A stretch of DNA of 64,000 nt from Acanthosepion esculentum (lineage: Eukaryota; Mollusca; Cephalopoda; Sepiida; Sepiidae): positions 11,879,305 through 11,943,304 of the forward strand of contig OZ038480.1 of the NCBI GenBank assembly GCA_964036315.1. Reading direction: 5' to 3'. Under the pieces are notes generated by a model. It searched no databases and was not told where the DNA came from. It saw only the letters and a program-made list of their open reading frames with translations. The translations under genes and the position numbers were made by a program. Below, piece after piece: positions 55,237 through 64,000 of the stretch (positions are counted from its first letter, which is position 1; each line of letters begins with the position of its first letter).

Positions 55237-55760
55237 CATAATACATTTTAGACGCATCAAGGGTGGTCTTTAGTGATGCACTGTCCTTATCGCCGATTTC
55301 GGGTTTTGCTTCATATCGACCATTACCTTCCTGACTCCGGACGAGTAAGGCCGCCTCCTTGAAAAAGTCCTGCTACACACTTCGATTTTGCAAAATAGGA
55401 AAGACATAGCTAGGTATCCGACCGTTCTTATTGAATATGCCCGTCAGCATCAGCTAATGAAAAAATGCGTTTTATACTTCCCCGCTATATACTGGTGTCT
55501 TTTTATTTCATCCGGTTTCGATTCGAGGTATTTCCCCTGGATTCCTAACTCTGTAAGCTGGTCTCTTTCTGACATAGTTTAATCCATATGTTTCATACGT
55601 TTTAAATTGCTAATCCCATAACATAACTAACCTTTTAACTAAAATCTACACGCGTACTCAACCCAAATCTATCATTTACCTATACTAGCACCAATATTAT
55701 ATATATAAATGAAAATTTCTCAGAGTTAACCTGTAGAAAATACAATATTTATAAATATAA
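55233..55760. other. No recognised gene
   Basis: Mixed sequence; the open frame at 55,388-55,582 has no recognised features. Confidence 0.45.
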
Positions 55761-55784
55761 ATGAGAATAGGAAAACTGTAGTAG

Positions 55785-55825
55785 TTGCCGACGCATTTCG
55801 TCCAATGTGGACTTTCTCAAGGTAA
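55785..55825 (-). ncRNA. Hammerhead-like motif, U3-A8 variant, copy 2
   Basis: Minus strand: TTACC, TTGAGAA, A, GTCC-ACATT-GGAC, GAAAT, GC, GTC, GGCAA. Helix I four of five pairs; helix II four pairs; helix III AU/GU with one wobble. Confidence 0.45.
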
Positions 55826-56309
55826 AAAACGAAATGAATTTATTTAAACAAAGTAACTAATAATAAAAACAAAATGTCCTTAGCAACTGGAAAAATTTAG
55901 AGAACGCTATTTTCATACTGTTAACTGAAAATTACGTCAATTACTGTCACGTGATATTGATATTGTTATTAATGCTGTGTTGACGGATTCAATTATTTTC
56001 TTTTGATTTCTTGATATTGTTGAGTACGTGTGTTTGGGAGAGAAGCAATTCTGTTAAGAAAGGTGAAATAGGGAAAAAGCCTGGGTGTAGATTAATATTT
56101 GGATAATATTCAATGGCGGCACTCTCGAGGATTTTCTTTCTGAGTGAATTATTTTCTTTTTTTATGAGTGTAGCATTTTTAAAATCAAAATTGTGGTTGA
56201 ATTTATTTCTATGTATGACTAGTGCATTAGTTTAGTTGTTTTTTGTGAGGTCTCTAACGCATTTATGAGCACAATTAGTTACTTTGTTTAAATAAATTCA
56301 TTTCGTTTT

Positions 56310-56350
56310 TTGCTTTGAGAAAGTCCACATTGGACGAAACACGTCAGTAA
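56310..56350 (+). ncRNA. Hammerhead-like motif, U3-A8 variant, copy 3
   Basis: TTGCT, TTGAGAA, A, GTCC-ACATT-GGAC, GAAAC, AC, GTC, AGTAA. Helix I has five pairs (one G-U), helix II four, helix III two (AC/GU). There is an extra A before helix II. Confidence 0.5.
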
Positions 56351-56370
56351 CTACTACAGTTCTCCTATTG

Positions 56371-56371
<1 letters not shown>

Positions 56372-56448
<77 letters not shown>
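56372..56448. repeat. (TA)n microsatellite
   Basis: Pure TA tract next to the inverted repeat. Confidence 0.95.
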
Positions 56449-56453
<5 letters not shown>

Positions 56454-56734
56454 AATCGAGCCTCATATAATTCATTTATCATTTATCATCTTCTGTTTAC
56501 ATAGCTTATATATTTGGTTTCGACCTTCTTGAAATTTTTTCTCCCAGTCGTAGTTAGTTATATTTTTAAAAGATCATATTTCATTTCCTCTTTTGCCATG
56601 AAAATATTTTTTTCTGAATGTGTAAAGCATCAGCGGAAAGCAAACTGATAATTTTCATCGGATTAAATTCCACCTAAGCGGCATCCAGCTGGAAAACTTG
56701 ATCGTTCTGCTACAAGCCAACTCTATTTAGCATT

Positions 56735-56965
56735 CCTGTTTGATACGGTCCAAGTCTGTCCTGGCACTGAGAAATCGGAGAGCTGAGTTCGAATTCCAGT
56801 CGGACCCATTACATTCACTTACATGCTAATAACCTTGGGAATTGTATGAATCCTCTTCTTCTCCCCCCAACTATGGTTAAATAGCAGGACAGACTGGGTT
56901 CTCTAACCTTGGGTAGCAACCGGTCTAGGAGAAGGAAACATTCTGAATTCAGAACCATTCAGGCT
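56735..56965 (+). mobile_element. tRNA-derived SINE, family S2, copy 3
   Basis: B box GAGTTCGAATTCC at about 56,781, then AGTCGGACCCATTACATTC, CTTGGGAATTGTATGAATCC and GACAGACTGGGTTCT. The A box is decayed (GATACGGTCCAAG). Confidence 0.65.
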
Positions 56966-57127
56966 ATATTACCCAAGAAAAACCACTTCGACTGTGTTTG
57001 CAGTACGTATAGTGCCCGTACGACCCTACGAGTCACAGGATAAAAATCCTTATTGGCACTAGTCGTTATTTTTCGGATCCAGGTATAACATTTTTGGGTA
57101 TTATATAACGTTCTATTTGCATTAGTA

Positions 57128-57235
57128 TGGTGATTTTCTGAGTGCAGCTTAGATGTGGCACACGGCCGAAAGTATGGGGCACCCAGTGAGGATCGGACTC
57201 ATTACTCAGGCGTAATTGTTTAGGCGAGACAAATG
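57128..57235 (-). mobile_element. tRNA-derived SINE, family S1, copy 4 (head truncated)
   Basis: S1 body and B-box-like GAGTCCGATCCTC on the minus strand. GCATTAGTATGG on the left and GCATCAGTATGG on the right look like a duplication with one change. Confidence 0.65.
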
Positions 57236-57243
57236 CATCAGTA

Positions 57244-57670
57244 TGGTTGGCAGAACAGGTAATAAGAGAGATAGCAAAAAGACAAATTAAGAGCTACAAA
57301 GAACAGGAAATAGTGGAGAGCCATGATAGCCCACGTCCTGAGGGTACACAGCACATAAAATAAGAAGAAACCAGCTTGTGTAAATAGGTGGCAGGATAGG
57401 GATTAGGAGAGATAGCGAAAAGAAAACTTTGCTAAGAGTTACAAAGGGCAGGAAATTGTAGACAGCCATAAGCATCCACGCCCCGAAGGGACACGTAACA
57501 AAGAAGAAGAAGAAGAAGGAGGAGGAGGAGGAGGGGGAGAAGAAGAGGGTTAACATGGTTGACAGAAAGGAGAGATAGCAGAAAGATAAGCTTTACAAAA
57601 GAGCTAGAAAGGACAGGAAATTGTGGAGAACCACGATCCCCCACGTCCTGAAGTGGCACAGTATATACAA
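57244..57670 (+). repeat. Three tandem RTE-like LINE tails
   Basis: About 57,244-57,345, 57,385-57,495 and 57,555-57,660 each carry GAGAGATAGC, AAGA(G)TTACAAAG-like, ACAGGAAAT-GTGGA and CCCACGTCCTGA words, separated by (AAG)n/(AGG)n runs. They are 5'-truncated ends of the LINE seen at 16,560. Confidence 0.6.
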
Positions 57671-57699
57671 AAAGTATTCTCATATATCGTTCTTATACA

Positions 57700-58205
57700 C
57701 GCAACGTTTTCTAATAGTCTAATATTCGGTAATGGTTCCGAAATTTTTCAGGCATAGATTTTCGGCGATACATTACTCTCGGGCCGCTTTGAGCATATCT
57801 TATATCGTTTCATATTCTTGCGGGGAGATGTCTGTGTGTAGCATTAGCGTTTCCCGAATTAGTGTGTCGAGTTCGAATTCGCACCTGCTTCTTTGCGTTC
57901 ATTCTTGCAGAAAAAAACCCTTTGTGAACGGCATTGACACATGTTTTAACACGGCTCTTATGAGTTAAATCGCAGAGCAGACTTCGTTCTCGAGTATTAA
58001 TTAGTCACAAATTTAGGGGAGACAACATTGAGTTCAAATCATTATCTATTTAGCCTTCCTGTATAACAGAGTAAAACAACCCGGATGTGATTTGGGACCG
58101 ACACGGTATTTTTTTCTTCTTTTCTAGCATTCGTTGATCTTCGAACTCTGTTATAAAAAACCGTTTCATAAGCTTATTATGATCTTTTCACTTTAGACTA
58201 GCATT
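57700..58205. other. No clear gene; possible SINE relic
   Basis: GAGTTCGAATTCG at about 57,868 is B-box-like on the + strand, preceded by GTAGCATTAGCG. The rest has no supported feature. Confidence 0.4.
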
Positions 58206-58344
58206 CTCACCTTGGGTTTGGTACGTCTCGGCGTCGCCCATTTGGCGTGGTTGATTCGGCGTCAGATAAATAATTGGACTATTCAGCACAAAACGAATAA
58301 TTCTGTTATTATTTACTTTTTTGTGTGTTTCCAATGAAACATAG

Positions 58345-58620
58345 TCCAATGCACATGTTAGTACTTCTTATGTCCATTCCACGAAGTCGTTCCTTGCAGA
58401 TTGACCACAGATTCTCGATTGAATTTAAATCAGGAGAATTCCCGAGCCAGTCTATAATACTTTGATTTAATCACTGTAAGGCTTGCCGGTGTGTTCGTGC
58501 AGCGTTACAATTTTTATACGCTTCCTTGGAGTAACGTTCATCGCAGAAAATGGCAGTAAGACAACTAATCGACAATCGAGACAGTAGTGTCTGGGCGTGA
58601 TAAAAATTTCAAGCAATCAC
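58345..58620 (-). pseudogene. Tc1-like transposase fragment
   Basis: Minus strand: NCNAARTHRQALQ, a TGA where Trp is expected, LNQSIIDWLGNSPDLNSIEN, LWSICKERLRGMD. DNAxxH and SPDLNPIENLW are the second and third catalytic blocks of Tc1-type transposases; here the second Asp region is only partly kept. The N-terminal half is absent or unrecognisable. Confidence 0.65.
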
Positions 58621-58639
58621 GATGACGCAATATTTTTCA

Positions 58640-59140
58640 AGACCAAACAAATTTCATTATACACACATAAATTATATTCATATTACTGCGCACCACTGCA
58701 AATGACCTAATCTGAGGAAAAAATAGAAATTGATTACACACTGTCACTCCAGTGGGTCTAAAACAGACCGTATGATGAAAGAAAGAAAACTAAAGCGGTT
58801 GTTTCAATTGATTCGCACAAGAGTGTAGTTCACAATTCTAATGTTACAGAGAACGAAGACAGATGTCGGAAGAAGTACAGAGGGTGTAAATGCCGAACAC
58901 ATTTGAGTATAACGTCTGAATAGCAAAACATATAACAATGGTAATTCCTCATTTAAATAATTCTGAAAAAAAGTTACAACGCTTATTTTCAAAATAAATG
59001 CACGCGTCCTCCTTTTAGGATTACAGCAACAATATTTCCTCTGTTTATTCTATTTGTTGTGATCTCATAGAAAGCTGAATTTAGCATTTTGAAAGTTGTG
59101 TTAAAATATACAATGTTCACTCGGAAAAAATACTGGAAAG
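58640..59140. other. No recognised gene
   Basis: AT-rich; a possible transposon end CGCACAAGAGTGTA lies near 58,812, after the Tc1-like fragment. Confidence 0.4.
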
Positions 59141-59149
59141 AAAAATACT

Positions 59150-59515
59150 TCCTGAAGATGGTCGGAGCGTACAACGAACGAAACGTCGCGAATTTGGCAA
59201 TACATATAAGGGCAGCAGTCCGAACGACATGAATAAAGTAAATAGTTACAATACCTCATCTCAGATATATAGACAGATCCTGAAGAAGGCTGGAGCGCAC
59301 AGCAGCAGAAACCTTGTGAATATGGCAATAAATATGGCGACAGCAGTACGAACGATATAAATAGTGTAAATAGTTACAATACCTCATCTCAGAAATATAG
59401 ACAGATCCTGAAGAAGGCTGGAGCGAGCAACAGCCGAAACTTTGTGAATATGGCAATAAATATGAGGACAGCAATCCAAACGATGAATAGATAAACGCAT
59501 TTTCCATGGTTGCTA
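59150..59515 (+). repeat. 128-bp tandem repeat, three units, hammerhead-like words
   Basis: TCCTGAAGA at 59,150, 59,278 and 59,406 gives a 128-bp period. Each unit has CTGAAGA, GG..GGAGCG, (C/A)GAAAC and then ATATGGCAATAAATATG and CCTCATCTCAGA. It is a headless form of the S4 body arranged in tandem. Confidence 0.8.
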
Positions 59516-59824
59516 GTTAATCCCTGTTTCAGAATCTTTGACGGATACATTTCTGTTTCTTCAACGGCCACCCAACCAAAGTCTATGTTGAATCTATGCT
59601 TAAATGAACTTGGTTATAGTTTCTGAGACAACGCACCATCATGCTGAAGGCCGGAGAATGTATCTGTCGATAATTACTGATCTAAATAACAAATATCTCT
59701 GAATAATTAATGATAAACGATATCTGAAAATTACAGAGAAGATATGCCTGAGGATAAATTTGACAAAAAGCGGAGATTAAAATCACAACGATGAGAATAT
59801 TAGTTTGAATAATTATGGGATAAC

Positions 59825-60475
59825 AGGAAAAAAAAAGAAAAAGAAAGGAAAGAAAAAAGAAAAAAAGAAAAGAAAAACAGAAAAAGAAGAAAGAAAAGCA
59901 CGAAAGAAAAAAAGAAAGAAAATTAAAAAGAGAAAGAGAAAAAAGAAAAACAAAAGAAAAGAAAAATATAAATAAGAAAAGAAAAATGAAAGAAATGAAA
60001 AAGAAACAAGAAAAGAAAAAAGAAAAAGAAAAAGAAAAGAAAGAAGAAAAAAGAAAAACAGAAAAAGAAGAAAAGAGGAAAATAAAAAGAAAGAAGACAA
60101 GAAAAAAGAAAAAGAAAAGCAAAAAAGAAAAAAGAAAGAAAAGAAAAAGAGAAAAAGAAAAAAGAAAAACAAAAGAAAAGAAAAAGTAAATAAGAAAAGA
60201 AAAGATAAAATAAAAGAAAAGAAAAAGAAAAGAAAAGAAAAGGAAAAGAAAAAGAAAGAAGAAAAAAGAAAAAGAAAAGTAAAAGAGAAAAAGAAGAAAA
60301 GAAAAGAGGAAAAGAAAAGAGAAAGGAGACAAGAAAAAAGAAAAAGAAAAAAGAAAAGCATAAAAGAAAAAAGAAAGAAAAGAAAAAGAGAAAAAGAAAA
60401 ACAGAGAAAAAGGAAAAAAGAAAGATAAGCATATAGAAAAAAGAAAAAGGAAAGAAAAAAGGAAAGAAAAAAGCC
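59825..60475 (+). repeat. 650-bp A/G polypurine tract
   Basis: Almost only A and G, in AAAAG and AAAGAAAAAG units with rare interruptions. Long Phe/Ser/Leu-rich open frames on the minus strand come from this composition and are not genes. Confidence 0.95.
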
Positions 60476-60879
60476 ATGTAAAATATTCAGAAAAGGAAGG
60501 GTGGATAATACATTGGCCAACGCGCCGTGATCAAAACAACAAATACGGGGAATTCTCCTGAGAATAATTAATGGAGAAACGAAAATATTTGATCTGAAAA
60601 TTTCAAGAAAGTTCTGCTTGTTTCTCTTCCTTCCGATATATCCCACGTCTCCATCTTCTTGATAAGTTTGTCACACACTCAGTAACCCCCTTGCATCTTA
60701 GTGGCTTCATTTCCTTGCTTGGGGTGAAATGATAACAAAAATAAAAATAAAAACGATAGTTAGCAACAAAGCGCATCTTTGAAGATAACTTTCGGCGATG
60801 ATACGGCATCAATTCGGGCCCTGAGGACGTGGAAAGGAAGAGATCAGACAAATCAAAAGATGCTCTAGCATTGCAAAAA

Positions 60880-60904
60880 AGGAGGAGAAGAGGAGGAGGA
60901 AGGG

Positions 60905-60939
<35 letters not shown>

Positions 60940-60942
60940 GGA
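60880..60942 (+). repeat. (AGG)n tract
   Basis: Purine-only AGG/AGGA units. Confidence 0.9.
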
Positions 60943-60999
60943 ATTCACGTGGATCATCAGAAATTAAAGCTAGCTTTAACTGCCTGATGATACACAGGT

Positions 61000-61260
61000 G
61001 ACAGACCCAAAGAGTGTGAGTTCAATACCCGGTTCAGGCAGTGGAGAACTTGCAGAGGGAAAAATTACCAGGAGATAACTGATAACTGACATCCATCAAA
61101 CATGGCTCGTGGAACTAGAACAGTCTACCCCAGCGATCGAAATAAAGGGTTCGGTTCGAAATTCCAACCACCTGAAGAAGGCCGGAGCGTACAACGGCCG
61201 AAACGTTGTGACAAATATGGCGACAAAGATGAGGACAATAGTCCGACTAATGTAAATTTA
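61000..61260 (+). mobile_element. tRNA-derived SINE, family S4, copy 2
   Basis: Head is cut before the A box; B-box-like GAGTTCAATACCC at 61,020, then ACATGGCTCGTGGAACTAG, CCACCTGAAGAAGGCCGGAG, ACGGCCGAAACGTTGTGAC and AAAGATGAGGACAATAG. A strong inverted pair GGCC/GGCC lies between CTGAAGA and GAAAC. Compare 52,575-52,895. Confidence 0.7.
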
Positions 61261-61299
61261 TATATATATATATAATATTTATTTATTTATTTTTTTAAG

Positions 61300-62035
61300 C
61301 GAGTTCACCCCAAGCAAGACAGTAAGGCAACTGCGCACAAGGGATTACTGGGCGTGGAAGAGGGAACAGAAGAAGGGTAATAAGGAGGAAGGAGATGCGA
61401 TTGACATTACATTTAAATTTTTGAAGATCAATGTTCGCTAGGAAGCATGGGGACAGAAGGAAGCTCCACAAGCGAGAAATGCGGGAGAAGAAACTGTTAG
61501 CATAGAACCTACGGTTACATCTAGCCAATTCAACTGTAAATTGATGAGACCTGGCGGCCAACCTAGTACTGCGCTTAAATAAAAAAAAAACTCCAGGTAC
61601 CATAGCGAAGATTTCCTCCGAACACTACCTATGAAAGTATTTATTGAAAAGGCATAAGAAGGCAACTTTACGGCGGTAGGAAAATGCCTGAAGCCGAGAC
61701 GTCATATCAGCACCGATAATATTGCTGATTCGTCTTTGGATTTTGTCAAGGATCTCTAAATATATAACAGGAGCCCTGTGCCATATGTGCCAACAATATT
61801 CTAAGCATGGACGAATGATAGACTTATAGATATATAAGATAGATTCTGGAGAGAAAAATTGTCTATCACGACACAGTGAACCGACATTCTTAGCAGCTGT
61901 CCTAGCAATGGATTCAATATAATCTTTCCACTTCATGTTAGCCAAGGACGTTAACACGAAAAGGTGGAGTGAGTCACTCCTCTGGAGGTTTAGAAAAAAA
62001 AAAAAACAGGGATAGCAACTTAAACTAGTGTACAC
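61300..62035 (-). pseudogene. jockey/CR1-like LINE, C-terminal end, copy 3
   Basis: Minus strand: ANMKWKDYIESIARTAAKNV, GSLCRDRQFFSPESILYIYK, SIIRPCLEYCWHIWHRAPV, LDKIQRRISNI, SYRRKVAFLCLFNKYFHR, then a stop and a shifted frame with FKRSTRLAARSHQFTVELAR, FYANSFFSRISRLWSFLLSP and LQKFKCNVNR. It is collinear with 41,840-42,690 and has at least one frameshift. The 3' UTR end (CTTGCTTGGGGTGAACTCGC in outline) lies at about 61,300. Confidence 0.75.
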
Positions 62036-62149
62036 ACTAAAATAACGTTTAGTGTCACCAGAAATAATGTCGGATAAAAAAAGCTTTCAAAATATATAAT
62101 ATCTTTTTATAATTCCGCTTCTGCCTCTCTTAGGATAATCGTTACGTCA

Positions 62150-62640
62150 TGTCACTACCTCATAAATAATGGACTATTCCATTTTGATCAGATGGTCACA
62201 TGGATAAACGGGAAAAGACATATCAGAGACGCTACTTGGTTTTAGTAAGAAAATGAAAGAAATTAGGAGAGAAAGAAAGAAAGAAAGAAAGAAAGAAGGG
62301 AAGATAGAAGTATTTAACGTCTCCTGCCAATACCTCATAAATAATAGACTATTCCATTTTGATCACGCGGATGAACGGGAAAAGACATATCAGAGACGCT
62401 ACTTGGTTTTAGTAAGAAAATGAAAGAAAGTAAGAGAGAAAGAAAGAAAGGAAGAAGGGAAGAAAGAAGTGTTTAACGTCTCCTGCCAATACCTCATAAA
62501 TAATGGACTATTCCATTTTGATTGCGTGGAAATACATATCAAAGACGCTACTCGATTTCAGTAAGAAAGAAAGAAAGAAGAAAGAAAGAAATAAAGAAAG
62601 AAGGGAAGATAGAATTGTTTAACGTCTGTTTCAGTGAAAT
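62150..62640. repeat. Tandem triplication of about 160 bp with (AAAG)n inside
   Basis: Words CAATACCTCATAAATAAT-GACTATTCC, AAAAGACATATCA-AGACGCTACT and TTTAACGTCT recur in three units at about 62,150, 62,325 and 62,485, each with a variable AAAG run. Confidence 0.8.
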
Positions 62641-62644
62641 GGAA

Positions 62645-63016
62645 AAAGTTGTCAACTTCAAATCTTTTCATTTGTACCCCCTTACTTCTTAAAATAACGA
62701 CCAACATTCATATTTATGATTTTTATTGCAACATTTTGTTAAACTTGTTAAGCTCAAATATTTAACGATGCGATAAGGGAAATTCTACAGGCATTTTATC
62801 GTCGTAACTCAATCATTAAATTAAGATTCATCAGAATATTCAAATAGGAAAGCCGTCAGATTTTGACACGTATTTCTAGTTCATAATCATGCTATTTAAA
62901 TGCATCTAATTTTAATTGGCATAAACTTTGAAATGTATCTTGTGACTTGTCAGTATCAACGGCACACAAGGAACATAAATAATCCTTGTTGTTATGAAGG
63001 CATAAATATATATATA

Positions 63017-63065
<49 letters not shown>

Positions 63066-63115
63066 CCTTGTGTACAGTTATGAAGGCATAACTATATATA
63101 TATATACATATATAT
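62645..63115. other. No recognised gene; TA/CA microsatellites
   Basis: TA and CA tracts at 63,007-63,065 and a duplicated TATGAAGGCATAA word (62,994 and 63,080). Nothing else is supported. Confidence 0.5.
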
Positions 63116-63159
63116 ATATAAATGAATAAAAATATATAATATATATATATATATATATA

Positions 63160-63890
63160 AAAATGAATAAAAAATAATATACTGCGTTACTTAAAAATCG
63201 AAAACCAAAAAGAGAAAATATACAGTGTAACAAATAAATAACAAGTATAATAAATTGATCTAAATACATCCAAATATATAAATAAACTAACAACCGATAC
63301 CGATGAACTAGCCGTTTAGAAAAAAAAACAAATAAAGATAATCAATACAAATAAATAAATTAAAAACCGTTCCCACCAAAATAATAGATAGAACAAACCA
63401 CAACAATCAACCCTAAAATTCAACAAATAGCTTTAATTATCTTCCCAAACAAAAACAAAACTATTAAATAAGCTATATAAACACATTTTTATTACGTTAA
63501 TAAAAACACCGACCAAAATAAAAAAATAATAAATAAATAAATATATAAGATAAAAAATTAAAATTAAAATGAATACAAAGTAGCAAAACAATTTGACCCA
63601 AATAAATAAGCAAAAAACTACTTCCGGTAAAATAACGGCGATAATAGACTACCCACAATAAGCTATATAAACAAATTTTTACTACGTTAATAAAAACACC
63701 GATCAAAATAAAATAAATATATAAGATAAAATATAAAAATAAAATTAAATAAAAACAAGCAAAATAATTTGACACAAATAAATAAATAAACAAATAAACG
63801 ACTTCCGGTAAAAATAACCGCCAAAATAGACTACCCACAATGCACCACTGACCCGTAAATATAAATAGCCGAGAAAAATGACAGCACTAG
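63160..63890 (+). mobile_element. Penelope-like element 3' UTR, copy B
   Basis: Collinear with 25,720-26,261. A block of about 188 bp (from AAGCTATATAAACA to GACTACCCACAAT) is present twice, at about 63,463 and 63,651, and once in copy A. No coding part is included. Confidence 0.7.
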
Positions 63891-64000
63891 TTGCCTGACG
63901 ATTGCATCTAGCATGAAACAGACTGGCGCCTCTAAGTGTTGACTTCTATGTTCACTTTTATATTTACACACACTCTATCCCCGATATTGAGCACTTTATC
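63891..64000 (+). ncRNA. Hammerhead-like motif at Penelope 3' end, copy B (cut by window end)
   Basis: GCCTGACGA, stem, GAAAC (63,915-63,919), then CTGGCGCC: the GTC cleavage triplet has become GGC, so this copy should not cut. The downstream repeat runs off the window. Confidence 0.5.

Larger units (their letters stand above)
55766..56370. repeat. Inverted repeat, arms about 97 bp, each with a hammerhead-like core
   Basis: 55,766-55,862 and 56,273-56,370 are inverted copies about 410 bp apart. Each contains the TTGAGAA, GTCC/GGAC, GAAA(C/T) arrangement. The interior has no recognised coding region. Confidence 0.75.

Noticed and set aside
59682..60646. Long minus-strand frames rich in Phe, Ser and Leu, looking like membrane proteins
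   Set aside because: They are the translation of an A/G polypurine tract in all three frames.

Overview
This window is repeat-dense, AT-rich animal DNA. I could not support any host protein-coding gene, tRNA gene or rRNA gene in it. The long TA tracts, tRNA-derived SINEs, Penelope-like elements, mixed LINE fragments and Tc1/mariner remnants suggest an invertebrate, most likely a cephalopod mollusc such as an octopus. That is an inference from overall texture, not from a diagnostic gene. Layout: 1 to about 6,870 is a near-complete, apparently intact Tx1/L1-group non-LTR retrotransposon on the + strand. It has tandem 5' UTR units, ORF1 with a CCHC knuckle, and ORF2 with an AP-endonuclease, reverse transcriptase and C-terminal zinc finger. 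Only its 5' end is cut by the window. From 6,880 to 10,740 come ribozyme-like repeats, TA tracts, a SINE and a dead LINE tail. From 10,750 to 15,997 there is one array of about 66 copies of a 79-bp satellite. From 16,500 to 31,000 there are RTE-like LINE tails, a perfect-ended MITE, two internally deleted Tc1/mariner elements, SINEs, a GC-rich structured retroposon and a Penelope-like element with a decayed GIY-YIG endonuclease and a long A-rich 3' UTR. From 31,000 to 46,400 there are composite microsatellites, dead LINE copies, two mariner fragments and a 111-bp minisatellite split by a solo LTR with a perfect 5-bp duplication; a jockey/CR1-like LINE C-terminus follows. From 46,400 to 64,000 there are further LINE tails, a dead reverse transcriptase split by a SINE, a near-perfect 94-bp-arm palindrome, a LINE tail resembling restriction-like-endonuclease types, a polypurine tract and a second Penelope 3' end. 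The most interesting signal is a set of hammerhead-ribozyme motifs carried by several unrelated repeat families. A tRNA-headed SINE carries a motif with all three helices (22,685-22,727, minus strand). A Penelope-associated family shows the order CTGACGA, stem, GAAAC, GTC (best copy 8,571-8,613). A third family shows a coordinated C3/G8 to U3/A8 change that would keep the core base pair (28,616; 56,310; 55,785). These resemble known Penelope-element hammerheads and schistosome SINE-like hammerheads, but activity is untested here. A second theme is satellite birth: the 79-bp satellite is built from the same TATTGCTGGTAATA-type units that form a short internal repeat in a dispersed family found at least five more times in the window.
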